Position numbers and translations under genes: made by a program
Shown here: piece after piece, positions 4,501 to 12,287 of the stretch
How the letters are laid out: the number at the start of each line of letters is the position of its first letter
Position numbering within the stretch: position 1 is the first letter of the stretch
The notes under the pieces: generated by a model
The model's input: the letters and a program-made list of their open reading frames with translations, nothing else
Database searches by the model: none
What the model was told of the DNA's origin: nothing
Source of the DNA: AA29 sp041481445
GTDB lineage: Bacteria > Acidobacteriota > Vicinamibacteria > Fen-336
DNA length: 15,503 nt
Assembly (NCBI GenBank): GCA_041481445.1
Contig: JBGPBV010000157.1
Span: 1-15,503 of the forward strand
Direction of reading: 5' to 3'

Positions 4501-6291
4501 ATGAGCGCGTCCGCGTCGGTGCGCCCTCATCCCGCCGGCCTCGCGGCCAAGGTGCTCCTCACGAGCGTGCACGGACCCTACGCCCGCGACGACGCGGACG
4601 GCAGCCGGGCCGTCAACCCCATGGAGCTCTACCACAACCAGGTGACGCGGGTTCAGGGAGTGTTCTCGCTGCGCATGTTCCACCGGAGCTGGGGGCTCAT
4701 GCTCATCCAGGCCAATCTCGACGCCCCCTGCGCGCTGCTGGACTTCCCGAGCCGCGACCGCTTCGTCGAGGAGCTGCGCCGCGTCCCGTACGACGTGGTC
4801 GGGATCGGCGCCATCATGCCGAACGTGGCCAAGGTGGCCGCCATGTGCTCGCTGGTTCGAGAGCACCGGCCCCAGGCCAAGATCGTGGTCGGCGGACACG
4901 TGGCGAACATGCCCGGGCTGGAAGATCGCATCGAGGCCGATCACGTGGTCCGCGGGGACGGCGTGCGGTGGCTCCAGGCCTACCTCGGGCAGGAGGCCGG
5001 GGCCTTCCGCCATCCGCTGATCACGTCTGCGTTCGGGACCCGCTGCCTCGGCCTGTCCGCGGCCGACGACCCGGCCCTCACCGCCGCCACCTTGATCCCC
5101 TCCGCGGGCTGCCCGCTCGGCTGCAACTTCTGCTCGACCTCGGCCATGTTCGGCGGGAAGGGCCGCTCCCTGGACTTCCTGGCGAGCGCCGACGAGACGT
5201 TCGACGTGATGGCGCAGCTGGAGGCCCGCCTCGGGGCCCGCGCCTTCTTCGTGATGGACGAGAACTTCCTCCTCCGCCGGCCGCGCGCCCTGCGCCTGCT
5301 CGAACGGATGCGCGGCGCCGACAAGGCCTGGTCGCTCTACGTGTTCAGCTCGGCCGACAGCCTGGGGCGGTACTCGATGGAAGAGCTGGTCGGGCTCGGC
5401 GTCTCCTGGGTCTGGATCGGGCTGGAGGGCAAGGACAGCGGCTACGCCAAGCTCCGGCGGGCCGACACGCGCCGGCTGGTCGAAGACCTGCAGGGCCACG
5501 GGATCCGCGTGCTGGGGTCGAGCATCATCGGGCTGCCCGAGCACGACGCGAGCACGGTCAGCGACGCGATCGAGCACGCGGTGTCCCACCGGACCGAGTT
5601 CCACCAGTTCATGCTCTACACGCCCGTACCGGGTACGCCGCTGTACGAGGAGCACCGGGCGGCGGGCACCCTGCTCGACGAGACGGAATGCCCGCCCGCC
5701 GATGCGCACGGGCAGTCCCGCTTCAACTACCGGCACCCGCGCATCCCTCCCGGCGCGGAGACCGAGATGCTGCTCCGCGCGTTCCGGCGCGATTTCGCGG
5801 TGAACGGGCCGAGCCTGGTGCGGATCGTCCGCACACTCCTGCGCGGGCGCCGCCGCTATCGCGGACACTCCGACCTCCGCGTCCGCCGGCGCTTCGAGCA
5901 CGAGTGGCGCGAGCTGCCGACGACCTGGGCGGGGGTGCTCTGGGCGTGCGAGCGCTGGTGCGGCCCCCGCTCGGCGATGGGCGCGAGCATCCGCCCCCTC
6001 CGGGAGGAGATCGAGGCGGAGTTCGGGTGGCGCGCGCGGGTGAGCGCCCGGACGCTCGGGCCCGTCATCCGCGCCGCGATGGCGCTCGAGCAGCGCCGGC
6101 TCGACCGCGGCTGGACGTACGAGCCGCCCACGTTCTACGAGGTGAACACGGCGGCCGCCCGCCTCCAATCGCCCGCCTGGGCGAGGGCCCGGCCCGGCCA
6201 GTGGGTCGCCCCCGCTCGGGGCGCACCGGTGGCGGCGGCGCCGGTGGCGGTCGATGCCGGAGAAGTCCTCCTGGAAGGTGGAAGCGTCTGA
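4501..6291 (+). CDS. B12-binding-domain radical-SAM enzyme
   Basis: The 596-residue protein has an N-terminal cobalamin-binding-like Rossmann domain (about 18-160, with VVGIGAIMPN and VVGGHVAN at 129-136) and a radical-SAM barrel (about 195-400). The [4Fe-4S] motif is canonical: Cys204, Cys208, Cys211 in GCPLGCNFCS. Barrel motifs include FFVMDENFLL (around 251), WIGLEGKDSG and SSIIGLPEHD (341 on), then a FMLYTPVPGTPLYEEH segment. The last 180 residues are an Arg-rich extension with no motif I recognise. Class B enzymes of this kind perform methylations, ring contractions and other radical steps; the substrate is not deducible here, and no DXHXXG lower-axial-ligand motif is seen. The start is the ATG after TAGATT. 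The gene lies between the hemerythrin and a small cytochrome c, 92 bp before the latter. Confidence 0.85.
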   Translation: MSASASVRPHPAGLAAKVLLTSVHGPYARDDADGSRAVNPMELYHNQVTRVQGVFSLRMFHRSWGLMLIQANLDAPCALLDFPSRDRFVEELRRVPYDVVGIGAIMPNVAKVAAMCSLVREHRPQAKIVVGGHVANMPGLEDRIEADHVVRGDGVRWLQAYLGQEAGAFRHPLITSAFGTRCLGLSAADDPALTAATLIPSAGCPLGCNFCSTSAMFGGKGRSLDFLASADETFDVMAQLEARLGARAFFVMDENFLLRRPRALRLLERMRGADKAWSLYVFSSADSLGRYSMEELVGLGVSWVWIGLEGKDSGYAKLRRADTRRLVEDLQGHGIRVLGSSIIGLPEHDASTVSDAIEHAVSHRTEFHQFMLYTPVPGTPLYEEHRAAGTLLDETECPPADAHGQSRFNYRHPRIPPGAETEMLLRAFRRDFAVNGPSLVRIVRTLLRGRRRYRGHSDLRVRRRFEHEWRELPTTWAGVLWACERWCGPRSAMGASIRPLREEIEAEFGWRARVSARTLGPVIRAAMALEQRRLDRGWTYEPPTFYEVNTAAARLQSPAWARARPGQWVAPARGAPVAAAPVAVDAGEVLLEGGSV

Positions 6292-6383
6292 ACCGTCCGC
6301 ACCATGGAGGCGCGGCGGCCAATCCGGGTACAAAGGCTCGAGGCCGCCGCGGACGCGGCCACGCACTCGTGGAGGAAACGAGC

Positions 6384-6653
6384 ATGAGGAACAGCCTGGT
6401 CGCGACCGCCCTCGTCTTCGGATTCGCCGTGGGCGGTGCCGGGATCGCGTCGGCCACCGTCGCGATGCAGAAGAAGGCGAAGGAGCTGGGCTTCGAGGCC
6501 CAGAACTGCCTCTACTGCCACGGCGAGAAGCTGCCCAAGAAGGGCGCGGCGACGTACAACGACCGCGGCAAGTGGCTTCAGGCCGAGAAGGACAAGCGGA
6601 AGGCGAAGGAGATCGACATCGCCTGGCTCAAGGAATACACGGAGAAGAAGTAG
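6384..6653 (+). CDS. Small lysine-rich monoheme cytochrome c
   Basis: The 89-residue protein begins with a Sec signal peptide (residues 1-24, probable cleavage after IASA) and carries one CLYCH heme-attachment site (Cys42, Cys45, His46), so it is probably a periplasmic c-type cytochrome of about 65 residues when mature. Mature Lys content is striking (14 of about 65). No Met follows the heme site; the only mature Met is Met28, N-terminal to it, so the distal ligand is unclear (Met28, a Lys, or none). It is shorter than usual class I cytochromes (about 80-100 mature residues). The start is set by GGAGG (6371-6375) with 8-nt spacing. A hairpin plus T-run at 6691-6714 follows 37 bp after the stop. 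Confidence 0.8.
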   Translation: MRNSLVATALVFGFAVGGAGIASATVAMQKKAKELGFEAQNCLYCHGEKLPKKGAATYNDRGKWLQAEKDKRKAKEIDIAWLKEYTEKK

Positions 6654-6677
6654 CCGATCGATTCGAGCAGTCCGAAC

Positions 6678-6741
6678 GCCTCGCGCGTCTACCTGCCCAC
6701 CCCCGCAGGTTTTTCGCCGGTCTCCTGAAGGCGCGCGAGGC
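6678..6741. repeat. 10-bp inverted repeat enclosing the terminator
   Basis: GCCTCGCGCG (6678-6687) and CGCGCGAGGC (6732-6741) are exact reverse complements, 44 bp apart, and enclose the smaller hairpin at 6691-6710. As RNA this would be a long stem with an inner hairpin; as DNA it could be two inverted half-sites located 75-160 bp upstream of the sigma-54 start for korA. The rest of 6654-6814 shows only a trivial 5-bp hairpin (6747-6759). Confidence 0.4.
6691..6714 (+). terminator. Rho-independent terminator after the cytochrome gene
   Basis: ACCTGC (6691-6696) pairs with GCAGGT (6705-6710) across an 8-nt C-rich loop, followed at once by a T-run (6710-6714). The 6-bp stem is modest but is the only hairpin plus T-run in the window. 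It separates the cytochrome from the korAB operon. Confidence 0.5.
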
Positions 6742-6814
6742 CCTTTCGACTGTAAGTCGCTGATCCAGCCGCCGCCGCGCCGTCCAACCCTTCGTCCTCG
6801 CGCCCGTGGCGCCG

Positions 6815-6830
6815 TGGCACCAGCGTTGCT
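6815..6830 (+). promoter_or_regulatory. Sigma-54 (-24/-12) promoter of the korAB-acyl-CoA synthetase operon
   Basis: TGGCACCAGCGTTGCT matches TGGCACG-N4-TTGCW at every fixed position except the seventh. GG (6816-6817) and GC (6828-6829) are 10 bp apart. The predicted start near 6841 gives a 38-nt leader that contains the GGGGAG ribosome site of korA. No sigma-70 promoter of comparable quality is visible in 6654-6878. Confidence 0.65.
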
Positions 6831-6878
6831 CATCTCCTCCCGCGGCACGCGTCCGTGCCCTCTGGACGGGGAGAACGC

Positions 6879-8669
6879 ATGACCAGCGAGCTGGTGATCG
6901 GGATGGCGGGAGCGGGCGGTGACGGCATCGTCTCGGCGGGCGAGTCCCTCATCGCGGCGGCGGCGGTGGAGGGCTACCACGCCGTCCTCACCAAGAGCTT
7001 CGGCTCGCAGATCCGCGGCGGCGAGTCCTCCTGCCGCCTGCGCATCTCGGTCGATCCGATCCTCAACCCGGGCGGCATCCTCGACGTCGCGGTCGCGTTC
7101 AACTGGGACGACTTCCTCCGGTTCGGCGCCGAGCTGCCCGTCGGCGGCCGAACGATCGTCCTCTACGAGAGCGCGACCGGGGTCGCCCCCGACCGCGTGC
7201 CCCTGGCCGGCATCGTGCTCGCGGAGGTGCGGCCGGTGCCCATCGGGCAGATGGCGCGCGAGGCCGCCGGCACCGAGAAGGCCAAGAACACGGTCGTGCT
7301 GGGCCTGCTCGCCGGCTGGTTCGGGATCGCGCCCGACGCGATCCTGGGCGGCCTTCGCCGCAAGCTGGCCAAGAAGGGGGCGGAGGTGGTCGAGGCCAAC
7401 GACCGCGCGTTCTCCGCGGGGCTCCGGCACGCCGAGGGCAACCCGCTGGCGGTGCCGCGGCGGCTCGAGCCGTCCCGCCCCTCCACCTCGGCCAAGCTGC
7501 TCGCCGACGGCAACGACATGTGCGCGGCGGGCGCGATCTTCGCGGGCTGCGAGTTCTTCGGCGGCTACCCGATCACGCCCTCCACGGAGATCATGCAGTT
7601 CCTCGGCCGCGAGCTCTGGCGCTACGGCGGCGCGGTGCTCCAGGCGGAGGACGAGATCGCCGGCCTGGGCGCGGTGGTGGGCGCGTCCTTCGCGGGGCGG
7701 AAGGCCATGACCGCCACCTCCGGCCCCGGCATGTCGCTCAAGACCGAGATGCTCGGCCTGGCCACCATCGCCGAGCTGCCGCTCGTGTGCGTGAACGTGC
7801 AGCGCGGCGGCCCCTCCACCGGCATCCCCACCAAGAGCGAGCAGGCCGACCTGTTCCAGGCCGTCTTCTCCGCCCACGGCGACGCCGTGCGGCCGGTGCT
7901 CGCCCCCACCAGCGTGGCCGACACCTTCACGGTCACGGTGGAGGCGTTCAACATCGCGGAGGAGTACCAGACTCCGGTGATCGTCCTCTCCGACCAGGAG
8001 ATCGCCCAGCGCAAGGAGACGGTCGACTCCATCGACACCTCGCGGCTGCGGGTGGTGGACCGCCGCCGGCCCACCGCCGCCGACCTCGAGGACTACGCGC
8101 GCTTCCGCCTGACCGAGTCCGGGATCAGCCCCCTGAGCCAGCCCGGCCTGGAGGGCGGGAACTACCTGGCCTCCGGCATCGAGCACACCGAGCGCGGGGC
8201 CCCCACCGCGAGCGGGGAGATGCACGCGCGCATGAACGAGAAGCGGCTGCGCAAGCTCGATCCGCTCAAGGACCGGGAGGATCTCTTCGAGGTGGAGGGA
8301 CCGCGCGACGCCCCCATCGGGCTCGTGGCCTGGGGGAGCCTGGCCGGCGCCGCCCGCGAGGCCCGGCTCCTGGCCGCGGCGGAAGGCCTCAAGGTCAAGC
8401 TGCTCGTCCCGCGGCTGCTCTACCCGGTGGCGGAGCGGGTCTACGATTCGTTCTTCCGCTCCGTACGCAGCGGCCTCGTCATCGAGCAGTCGCACCAGGG
8501 CCAGCTCCACCGCGTGCTGCGGATGTTCGTGGACCTCCCCCGCGGGGTGGAGGCGTTCTCGCGCAGCGGCGCGAACCCGATCCGGCCCGAGGAGATCCTC
8601 GACCGCGTGCGCCAGCGGGCAATGGCGCTGCAGCGCGTGCGCGAGGACGAGCTGCAGCCGCAGGAATGA
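6879..8669 (+). CDS. korA: 2-oxoacid:ferredoxin oxidoreductase, fused gamma-alpha subunit
   Basis: The 596-residue protein is the large subunit of a two-subunit 2-oxoacid:acceptor oxidoreductase, which oxidatively decarboxylates a 2-oxoacid with CoA to acyl-CoA and reduces ferredoxin. Residues about 1-190 are the gamma domain (GMAGAGGDG near the start, KSFGSQIRGGESS). The alpha domain follows, with the signature YPITPSTE at 230-237, SGPGMSLKTE, and QRGGPSTGIPTKSEQ. A transketolase-C-like domain (about 480-560, VAWGSLAGAAREA...IEQSHQGQL) ends the protein. Length and fusion match the KorA/OorA-type family (about 570-630 aa). The substrate could be 2-oxoglutarate, pyruvate or branched-chain 2-oxoacids, so the symbol is by family. 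The start is the ATG with GGGGAG 5 nt upstream; an upstream in-frame GTG lacks support. It heads a three-gene operon behind a sigma-54-type promoter. Confidence 0.92.
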   Translation: MTSELVIGMAGAGGDGIVSAGESLIAAAAVEGYHAVLTKSFGSQIRGGESSCRLRISVDPILNPGGILDVAVAFNWDDFLRFGAELPVGGRTIVLYESATGVAPDRVPLAGIVLAEVRPVPIGQMAREAAGTEKAKNTVVLGLLAGWFGIAPDAILGGLRRKLAKKGAEVVEANDRAFSAGLRHAEGNPLAVPRRLEPSRPSTSAKLLADGNDMCAAGAIFAGCEFFGGYPITPSTEIMQFLGRELWRYGGAVLQAEDEIAGLGAVVGASFAGRKAMTATSGPGMSLKTEMLGLATIAELPLVCVNVQRGGPSTGIPTKSEQADLFQAVFSAHGDAVRPVLAPTSVADTFTVTVEAFNIAEEYQTPVIVLSDQEIAQRKETVDSIDTSRLRVVDRRRPTAADLEDYARFRLTESGISPLSQPGLEGGNYLASGIEHTERGAPTASGEMHARMNEKRLRKLDPLKDREDLFEVEGPRDAPIGLVAWGSLAGAAREARLLAAAEGLKVKLLVPRLLYPVAERVYDSFFRSVRSGLVIEQSHQGQLHRVLRMFVDLPRGVEAFSRSGANPIRPEEILDRVRQRAMALQRVREDELQPQE

Positions 8670-8689
8670 TCACGGAGGCGAGCAGAGAG

Positions 8690-9556
8690 ATGAGCACGAC
8701 CACGTTCACACGGTTCCGGAGCGACCTCAAGCCCATCTGGTGCCCCGGTTGCGGCGACTTCGGGGTGGTGCAGGCGATCTACCGTGCGCTGGCCGCGGTG
8801 GGCCGTCCCCCGCACGAGATCGCCTTCGTGTCCGGCATCGGCTGCTCGAGCCGCATCCCCGGCTACACGACCGCGTACGGGTTCAACAGCGTGCACGGCC
8901 GCGCCCTGCCGATCGCGCAGGGCATCAAGCTCGCGAACCCGGACCTGCTGGTGCTGGTGGCGGGCGGGGACGGGGACGGCTTCTCGATCGGCGGGGGCCA
9001 CGTCCCCCACGCCGTCCGCCGCAACCTGGACCTCACCTACATCGTGATGGACAATCAGATCTACGGCCTCACGAAGGGCCAGCTCTCGCCGACCTCGCCC
9101 CGCGGCCTCAAGACCGTCACCTCCGCCTACGGCAGCCTGGAGGACCCGGTGAACCCGCTCCTCTACGTCCTCGCCTACGGCGCCGGTTTCGTGGCCCAGG
9201 GCACCCCCGCGGACATGGGCGGCCTGGCCGCGGTCATCGAGGAGGCGATCCGCTTCCCGGGATTCGCGTTCGTGAACGTGCAGTCTCCCTGCGTCACCTT
9301 CGGCCCGGCGGAGGCGCAGCTCCGCGCGCACAAGGCCCAGATGCAGAGGCTGGCCGACGTCGGCCACGACCCCTCCGACCGCCTGGCCGCGATGGCCCTC
9401 GCCCAGCGCTACGGAGAGGCCCTGCACACCGGTGTCTTCTTCCGTGACCCCGCCCCGCGTCCCACCTACGAGGCTGCCGTGCGCGACCGGCAGGCCACGC
9501 TCGGGAACCAGGCCCCTTCCCGCGCGCGCATCCTGGAGGCGTTCGCGCCGCGCTGA
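8690..9556 (+). CDS. korB: 2-oxoacid:ferredoxin oxidoreductase, beta subunit
   Basis: The 288-residue thiamine-diphosphate subunit is the partner of the fused alpha subunit. It has the conserved IWCPGCGDFG motif (Cys18, Cys21), GIGCSS (Cys52) and a distal SPCVTF (Cys201). These four cysteines are spaced like the [4Fe-4S] ligands of archaeal two-subunit enzymes. The ThDP/Mg motif runs from GGDGDGFSIGGG (Asp94) to MDNQIYGLT (Asn122). No ferredoxin-like delta subunit is encoded nearby, as usual for this two-subunit type, so an external ferredoxin must accept electrons. Two starts are possible. ATG 8690 (chosen) has GGAGG 11 nt upstream and gives the normal N-terminus. ATG 8666 overlaps the korA stop (ATGA) and adds eight residues. 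The next gene begins 4 bp after the stop. Confidence 0.92.
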   Translation: MSTTTFTRFRSDLKPIWCPGCGDFGVVQAIYRALAAVGRPPHEIAFVSGIGCSSRIPGYTTAYGFNSVHGRALPIAQGIKLANPDLLVLVAGGDGDGFSIGGGHVPHAVRRNLDLTYIVMDNQIYGLTKGQLSPTSPRGLKTVTSAYGSLEDPVNPLLYVLAYGAGFVAQGTPADMGGLAAVIEEAIRFPGFAFVNVQSPCVTFGPAEAQLRAHKAQMQRLADVGHDPSDRLAAMALAQRYGEALHTGVFFRDPAPRPTYEAAVRDRQATLGNQAPSRARILEAFAPR

Positions 9557-9560
9557 GCCG

Positions 9561-12269
9561 ATGAACGTCGACGTCCACGACTACGCCGCGGACGCCCTGC
9601 TGCGCGACGGCAGCTCCATCCGGCTGCGGGCGATCCGGGCCGCGGACAAGGAGCGCCTCTCCGCCCACTTCCACCACCTCGGCCTGGAGTCGGTGCGCTT
9701 CCGGTTCCTGGGCATGAAGAAGGACCTCACCCCGGCCGAGCTCCGCTACTTCACGGAGCTCGACTTCGCGGACCACGTCGGCCTGGCCGCCACCCGCGTG
9801 CAGGGCGGGGAGGAGGAGTTCATCGGAGTGGGCCGCTACATCCGCAACGCGGCGGGGGACGGCCGCAGCGCCGAGTTCGCCCTCGCCGTCACCGACGAGT
9901 GGCAGGGCCATGGCGTGGGCACGCTCCTGATGGAGCACCTGGCTCAGCTGGCCGCCCGCAGCGGCCTCGAGCGCTTCGAGGCGGACATCCTGGCCGGCAA
10001 CACGAAGATGCTCGACGTCCTGGCCAGCCTGGGCTTCCTCGTGCACGAGCCGGCCCAGGACGGCGTGATCCACGCCTGGTTCCCCATCGAGGCCACGCCC
10101 GACGTCCTGCGCGCCAGCGACGAGCGGGCCTGGCACGCCTCCGCCGAGAGCGTGCGCGCGATGCTCCACCCGCGCTCGGTGGCGGTGATCGGTGCCTCCC
10201 GGCGGCCGGGCACGCTCGGGGCCGCCCTCGTCGCCAACCTCGCCCGCCACGGCTTCCGCGGCGCCATCTATCCGGTCAACCCGAGGGCGGAACGGATCGA
10301 GGGCCTGCGCGCGTTCGCCTCGGTGGCGGAGATCGGGCGGGCGGTGGACCTCGGCATCATCGCGGTGCCGGCGCCGGCGGTGGAGCGCGCCCTGGCCGAC
10401 TGCGCCCGGGCCGGAGCGCGCGGCGTGGTCGTGATCTCGTCCGGCTTCGCGGAGGCGTCCGAGGAGGGCCGCGCGGCGCAGCTCCGCCTGCGCGGGATCG
10501 CGCGGGGGGCCGGCCTGCGCCTGGTCGGGCCCAACTGCATGGGCCTGATCAACACCGACCCCGCCGTCTCCCTCGACGCCACCTTCGCGCCCGCCTTCCC
10601 GGTCGCCGGCAGCGTGGGGATGCTGTCGCAGAGCGGAGCCCTCGGGGTGGTGATCCTCGACCACGCCCGGCAGCTCGGCATCGGCATCTCGTCCTTCGTC
10701 TCCGTCGGCAACAAGGCGGACGTCTCCGGCAACGACCTCCTGGCCTACTGGAAGGACGACCCGCGGACGAGCGTGATCGCGCTCTACCTCGAGAGCTTCG
10801 GCAACCCACGCCGCTTCGCGCGGCTCGCCCCCGTGGTCGCCCGGCGCAAGCCGATCGTGGCCGTGAAGTCCGGCCGCTCGGCGGCGGGGACGCGGGCGGC
10901 GGAGAGCCATTCCGCCGCCCTGGCCTGCCTCGACGTCGCCGTGGACGCCCTCTTCGAACAGGCGGGGGTGATCCGGACGGAGACGCTGGAGGAGATGTTC
11001 GACGTGGTGTCGCTGCTGGCCACGCAGCCGGTCCCGCGCGGACCACGCGTGGGGGTGGTGACGAACGCGGGCGGGCCCGGGATCCTCCTCGCCGACGCCT
11101 GCGAGGCCCGCGGGCTGGTCCTGCCCGAGCTGCAGCCGGGCACGGTCGGCGTGCTGCGCTCCTTCCTCCCCGTGCAGGCCGGGCTCAAGAACCCCGTGGA
11201 CATGATCGCCTCCGCGCGGCCGGAGCAGTACGAGGAGGCGATCGCGGCGGTGGGAGCGGACGACGGCGTGGACGCGGTGGTCGTCCTGTTCGTGCCGCCG
11301 GTGGTGACGAGCGCGGCCGATATCGCGGGGGGGATCGCGCGCGGCGCGGGACGGGTGCCGCCGGAGAAGCCGGTGCTCACCGTGTTCCTCTCCTCGAAGG
11401 GTGCGCCGGAGGTGCTCGCCTCCGGCCCGCGCGGCCGCCTTCCCTCGCTGGCCTTCCCCGAGAACGCGGCCCGCGCGCTGGCCGCCGCCGTGCGCTACGG
11501 CCGCTGGCGCTCGCGGCCGCCGGGGCGGGCCCTCCACCTGGCCCCGGACGTCCGGGCCGCCGTGCGCCAGATCGTCGAGCGGGCGACGGCCGGACGCCAG
11601 GAGCCCTTCTGGCTCGACCCCGCGGCCACGGACGACCTCCTGGGCACGGTGGGGATCGCCGTCGCGCCCTCGCGCGTGGCCGTACCCGAAGAGGCGGTGG
11701 CGGTGGCGCAGGAGATGGGCTTCCCGCTCGTGGCCAAGGCCGTCGCCACCGGCCTCGTGCACAAGAGCGAGGTCGGAGGAGTGGTGCTCGGCCTGGCTTC
11801 GGCGGCGGAGGTGGCCGACGCCGTCTCCGCGCTGCAGTCTCGCCTGGCCGCGGCGGGACGCCGCCTGGAGGGCGTGCTCCTGCAGCGGCAGGTCACGGAC
11901 GGGCTGGAAGCCCTGGTGGGCGTGGTCGGCGACCCGACCTTCGGTCCCCTGGTCGTCTGCGGCCTCGGCGGCGTGCAGGTCGAGCTGCTGCGCGACGCCT
12001 CCTTCCGTCTTCCTCCCGTGACCGACGTAGACGCGGCCGAGATGCTGGACGCGCTGCGGCTGCGCCCGCTGCTCGACGGCTATCGCGGCGCGCCCCCGGC
12101 AGACCGTCCGGCCCTCATCTCCCTGGTGCAGCGCGTCTCCGCTCTGGTGGAGGTGGTGCCGGAGCTGCGCGAGATGGACCTGAACCCGGTCAAGGTGATG
12201 GCCCCCGGACGGGGGCTCTGCGTGGTGGACGCGCGCGTGCGCCTGGGCCCGCCGGCGCCGGCCGCCTAG
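9561..12269 (+). CDS. GNAT acetyltransferase fused to ADP-forming acyl-CoA synthetase
   Basis: This is a 902-residue fusion. Residues 1-170 are a GNAT domain with acetyl-CoA motif QGHGVG (115-120). The rest is an NDP-forming acyl-CoA synthetase: CoA-binding domain (about 195-300, RSVAVIGASRRPGTLG), two flavodoxin-like ligase domains (about 320-650, VGPNCMGLIN, LSQSGALGVV, TNAGGPGILL) and an ATP-grasp domain (about 690-895). His450 in ESHSAALA corresponds to the phospho-His, and His734 in VHKSEVGGV to the second, ATP-grasp-side His of active synthetases, so catalysis looks intact. Beside korAB it can turn acyl-CoA, ADP and phosphate into acid and ATP. GNAT-first order is opposite to E. coli PatZ. 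In PatZ-type proteins the synthetase part senses ligands for lysine acetylation; that is an alternative role. The start follows korB by 4 bp, with weak ribosome site, so coupling is likely. Confidence 0.9.
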   Translation: MNVDVHDYAADALLRDGSSIRLRAIRAADKERLSAHFHHLGLESVRFRFLGMKKDLTPAELRYFTELDFADHVGLAATRVQGGEEEFIGVGRYIRNAAGDGRSAEFALAVTDEWQGHGVGTLLMEHLAQLAARSGLERFEADILAGNTKMLDVLASLGFLVHEPAQDGVIHAWFPIEATPDVLRASDERAWHASAESVRAMLHPRSVAVIGASRRPGTLGAALVANLARHGFRGAIYPVNPRAERIEGLRAFASVAEIGRAVDLGIIAVPAPAVERALADCARAGARGVVVISSGFAEASEEGRAAQLRLRGIARGAGLRLVGPNCMGLINTDPAVSLDATFAPAFPVAGSVGMLSQSGALGVVILDHARQLGIGISSFVSVGNKADVSGNDLLAYWKDDPRTSVIALYLESFGNPRRFARLAPVVARRKPIVAVKSGRSAAGTRAAESHSAALACLDVAVDALFEQAGVIRTETLEEMFDVVSLLATQPVPRGPRVGVVTNAGGPGILLADACEARGLVLPELQPGTVGVLRSFLPVQAGLKNPVDMIASARPEQYEEAIAAVGADDGVDAVVVLFVPPVVTSAADIAGGIARGAGRVPPEKPVLTVFLSSKGAPEVLASGPRGRLPSLAFPENAARALAAAVRYGRWRSRPPGRALHLAPDVRAAVRQIVERATAGRQEPFWLDPAATDDLLGTVGIAVAPSRVAVPEEAVAVAQEMGFPLVAKAVATGLVHKSEVGGVVLGLASAAEVADAVSALQSRLAAAGRRLEGVLLQRQVTDGLEALVGVVGDPTFGPLVVCGLGGVQVELLRDASFRLPPVTDVDAAEMLDALRLRPLLDGYRGAPPADRPALISLVQRVSALVEVVPELREMDLNPVKVMAPGRGLCVVDARVRLGPPAPAA

Positions 12270-12287
12270 ACTAGGCCCAGGTCGCCC

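Noticed and set aside
6741..6775. tRNA-Tyr-like anticodon string (GACTGTAAGTC)
   Set aside because: The anticodon stem would have only 3 pairs and there are no D, T or acceptor arms nearby; just a 5-bp hairpin at 6747-6759.
6135..8510. Long minus-strand open frame opposite korA
   Set aside because: The sequence is low-complexity (Gly/Arg/Ala/His-rich) and lies exactly opposite a clear enzyme gene; it is a by-product of GC-rich third codon positions.
9294..11762. Long minus-strand open frame opposite korB and the synthetase fusion
   Set aside because: Same shadow pattern, no recognisable domain, and it spans two real genes.
12264..12276. GCCTAG-A-CTAGGC palindrome between convergent stops as a bidirectional terminator
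   Set aside because: The 1-nt centre cannot form a stable RNA loop and there is no T-run on either strand.
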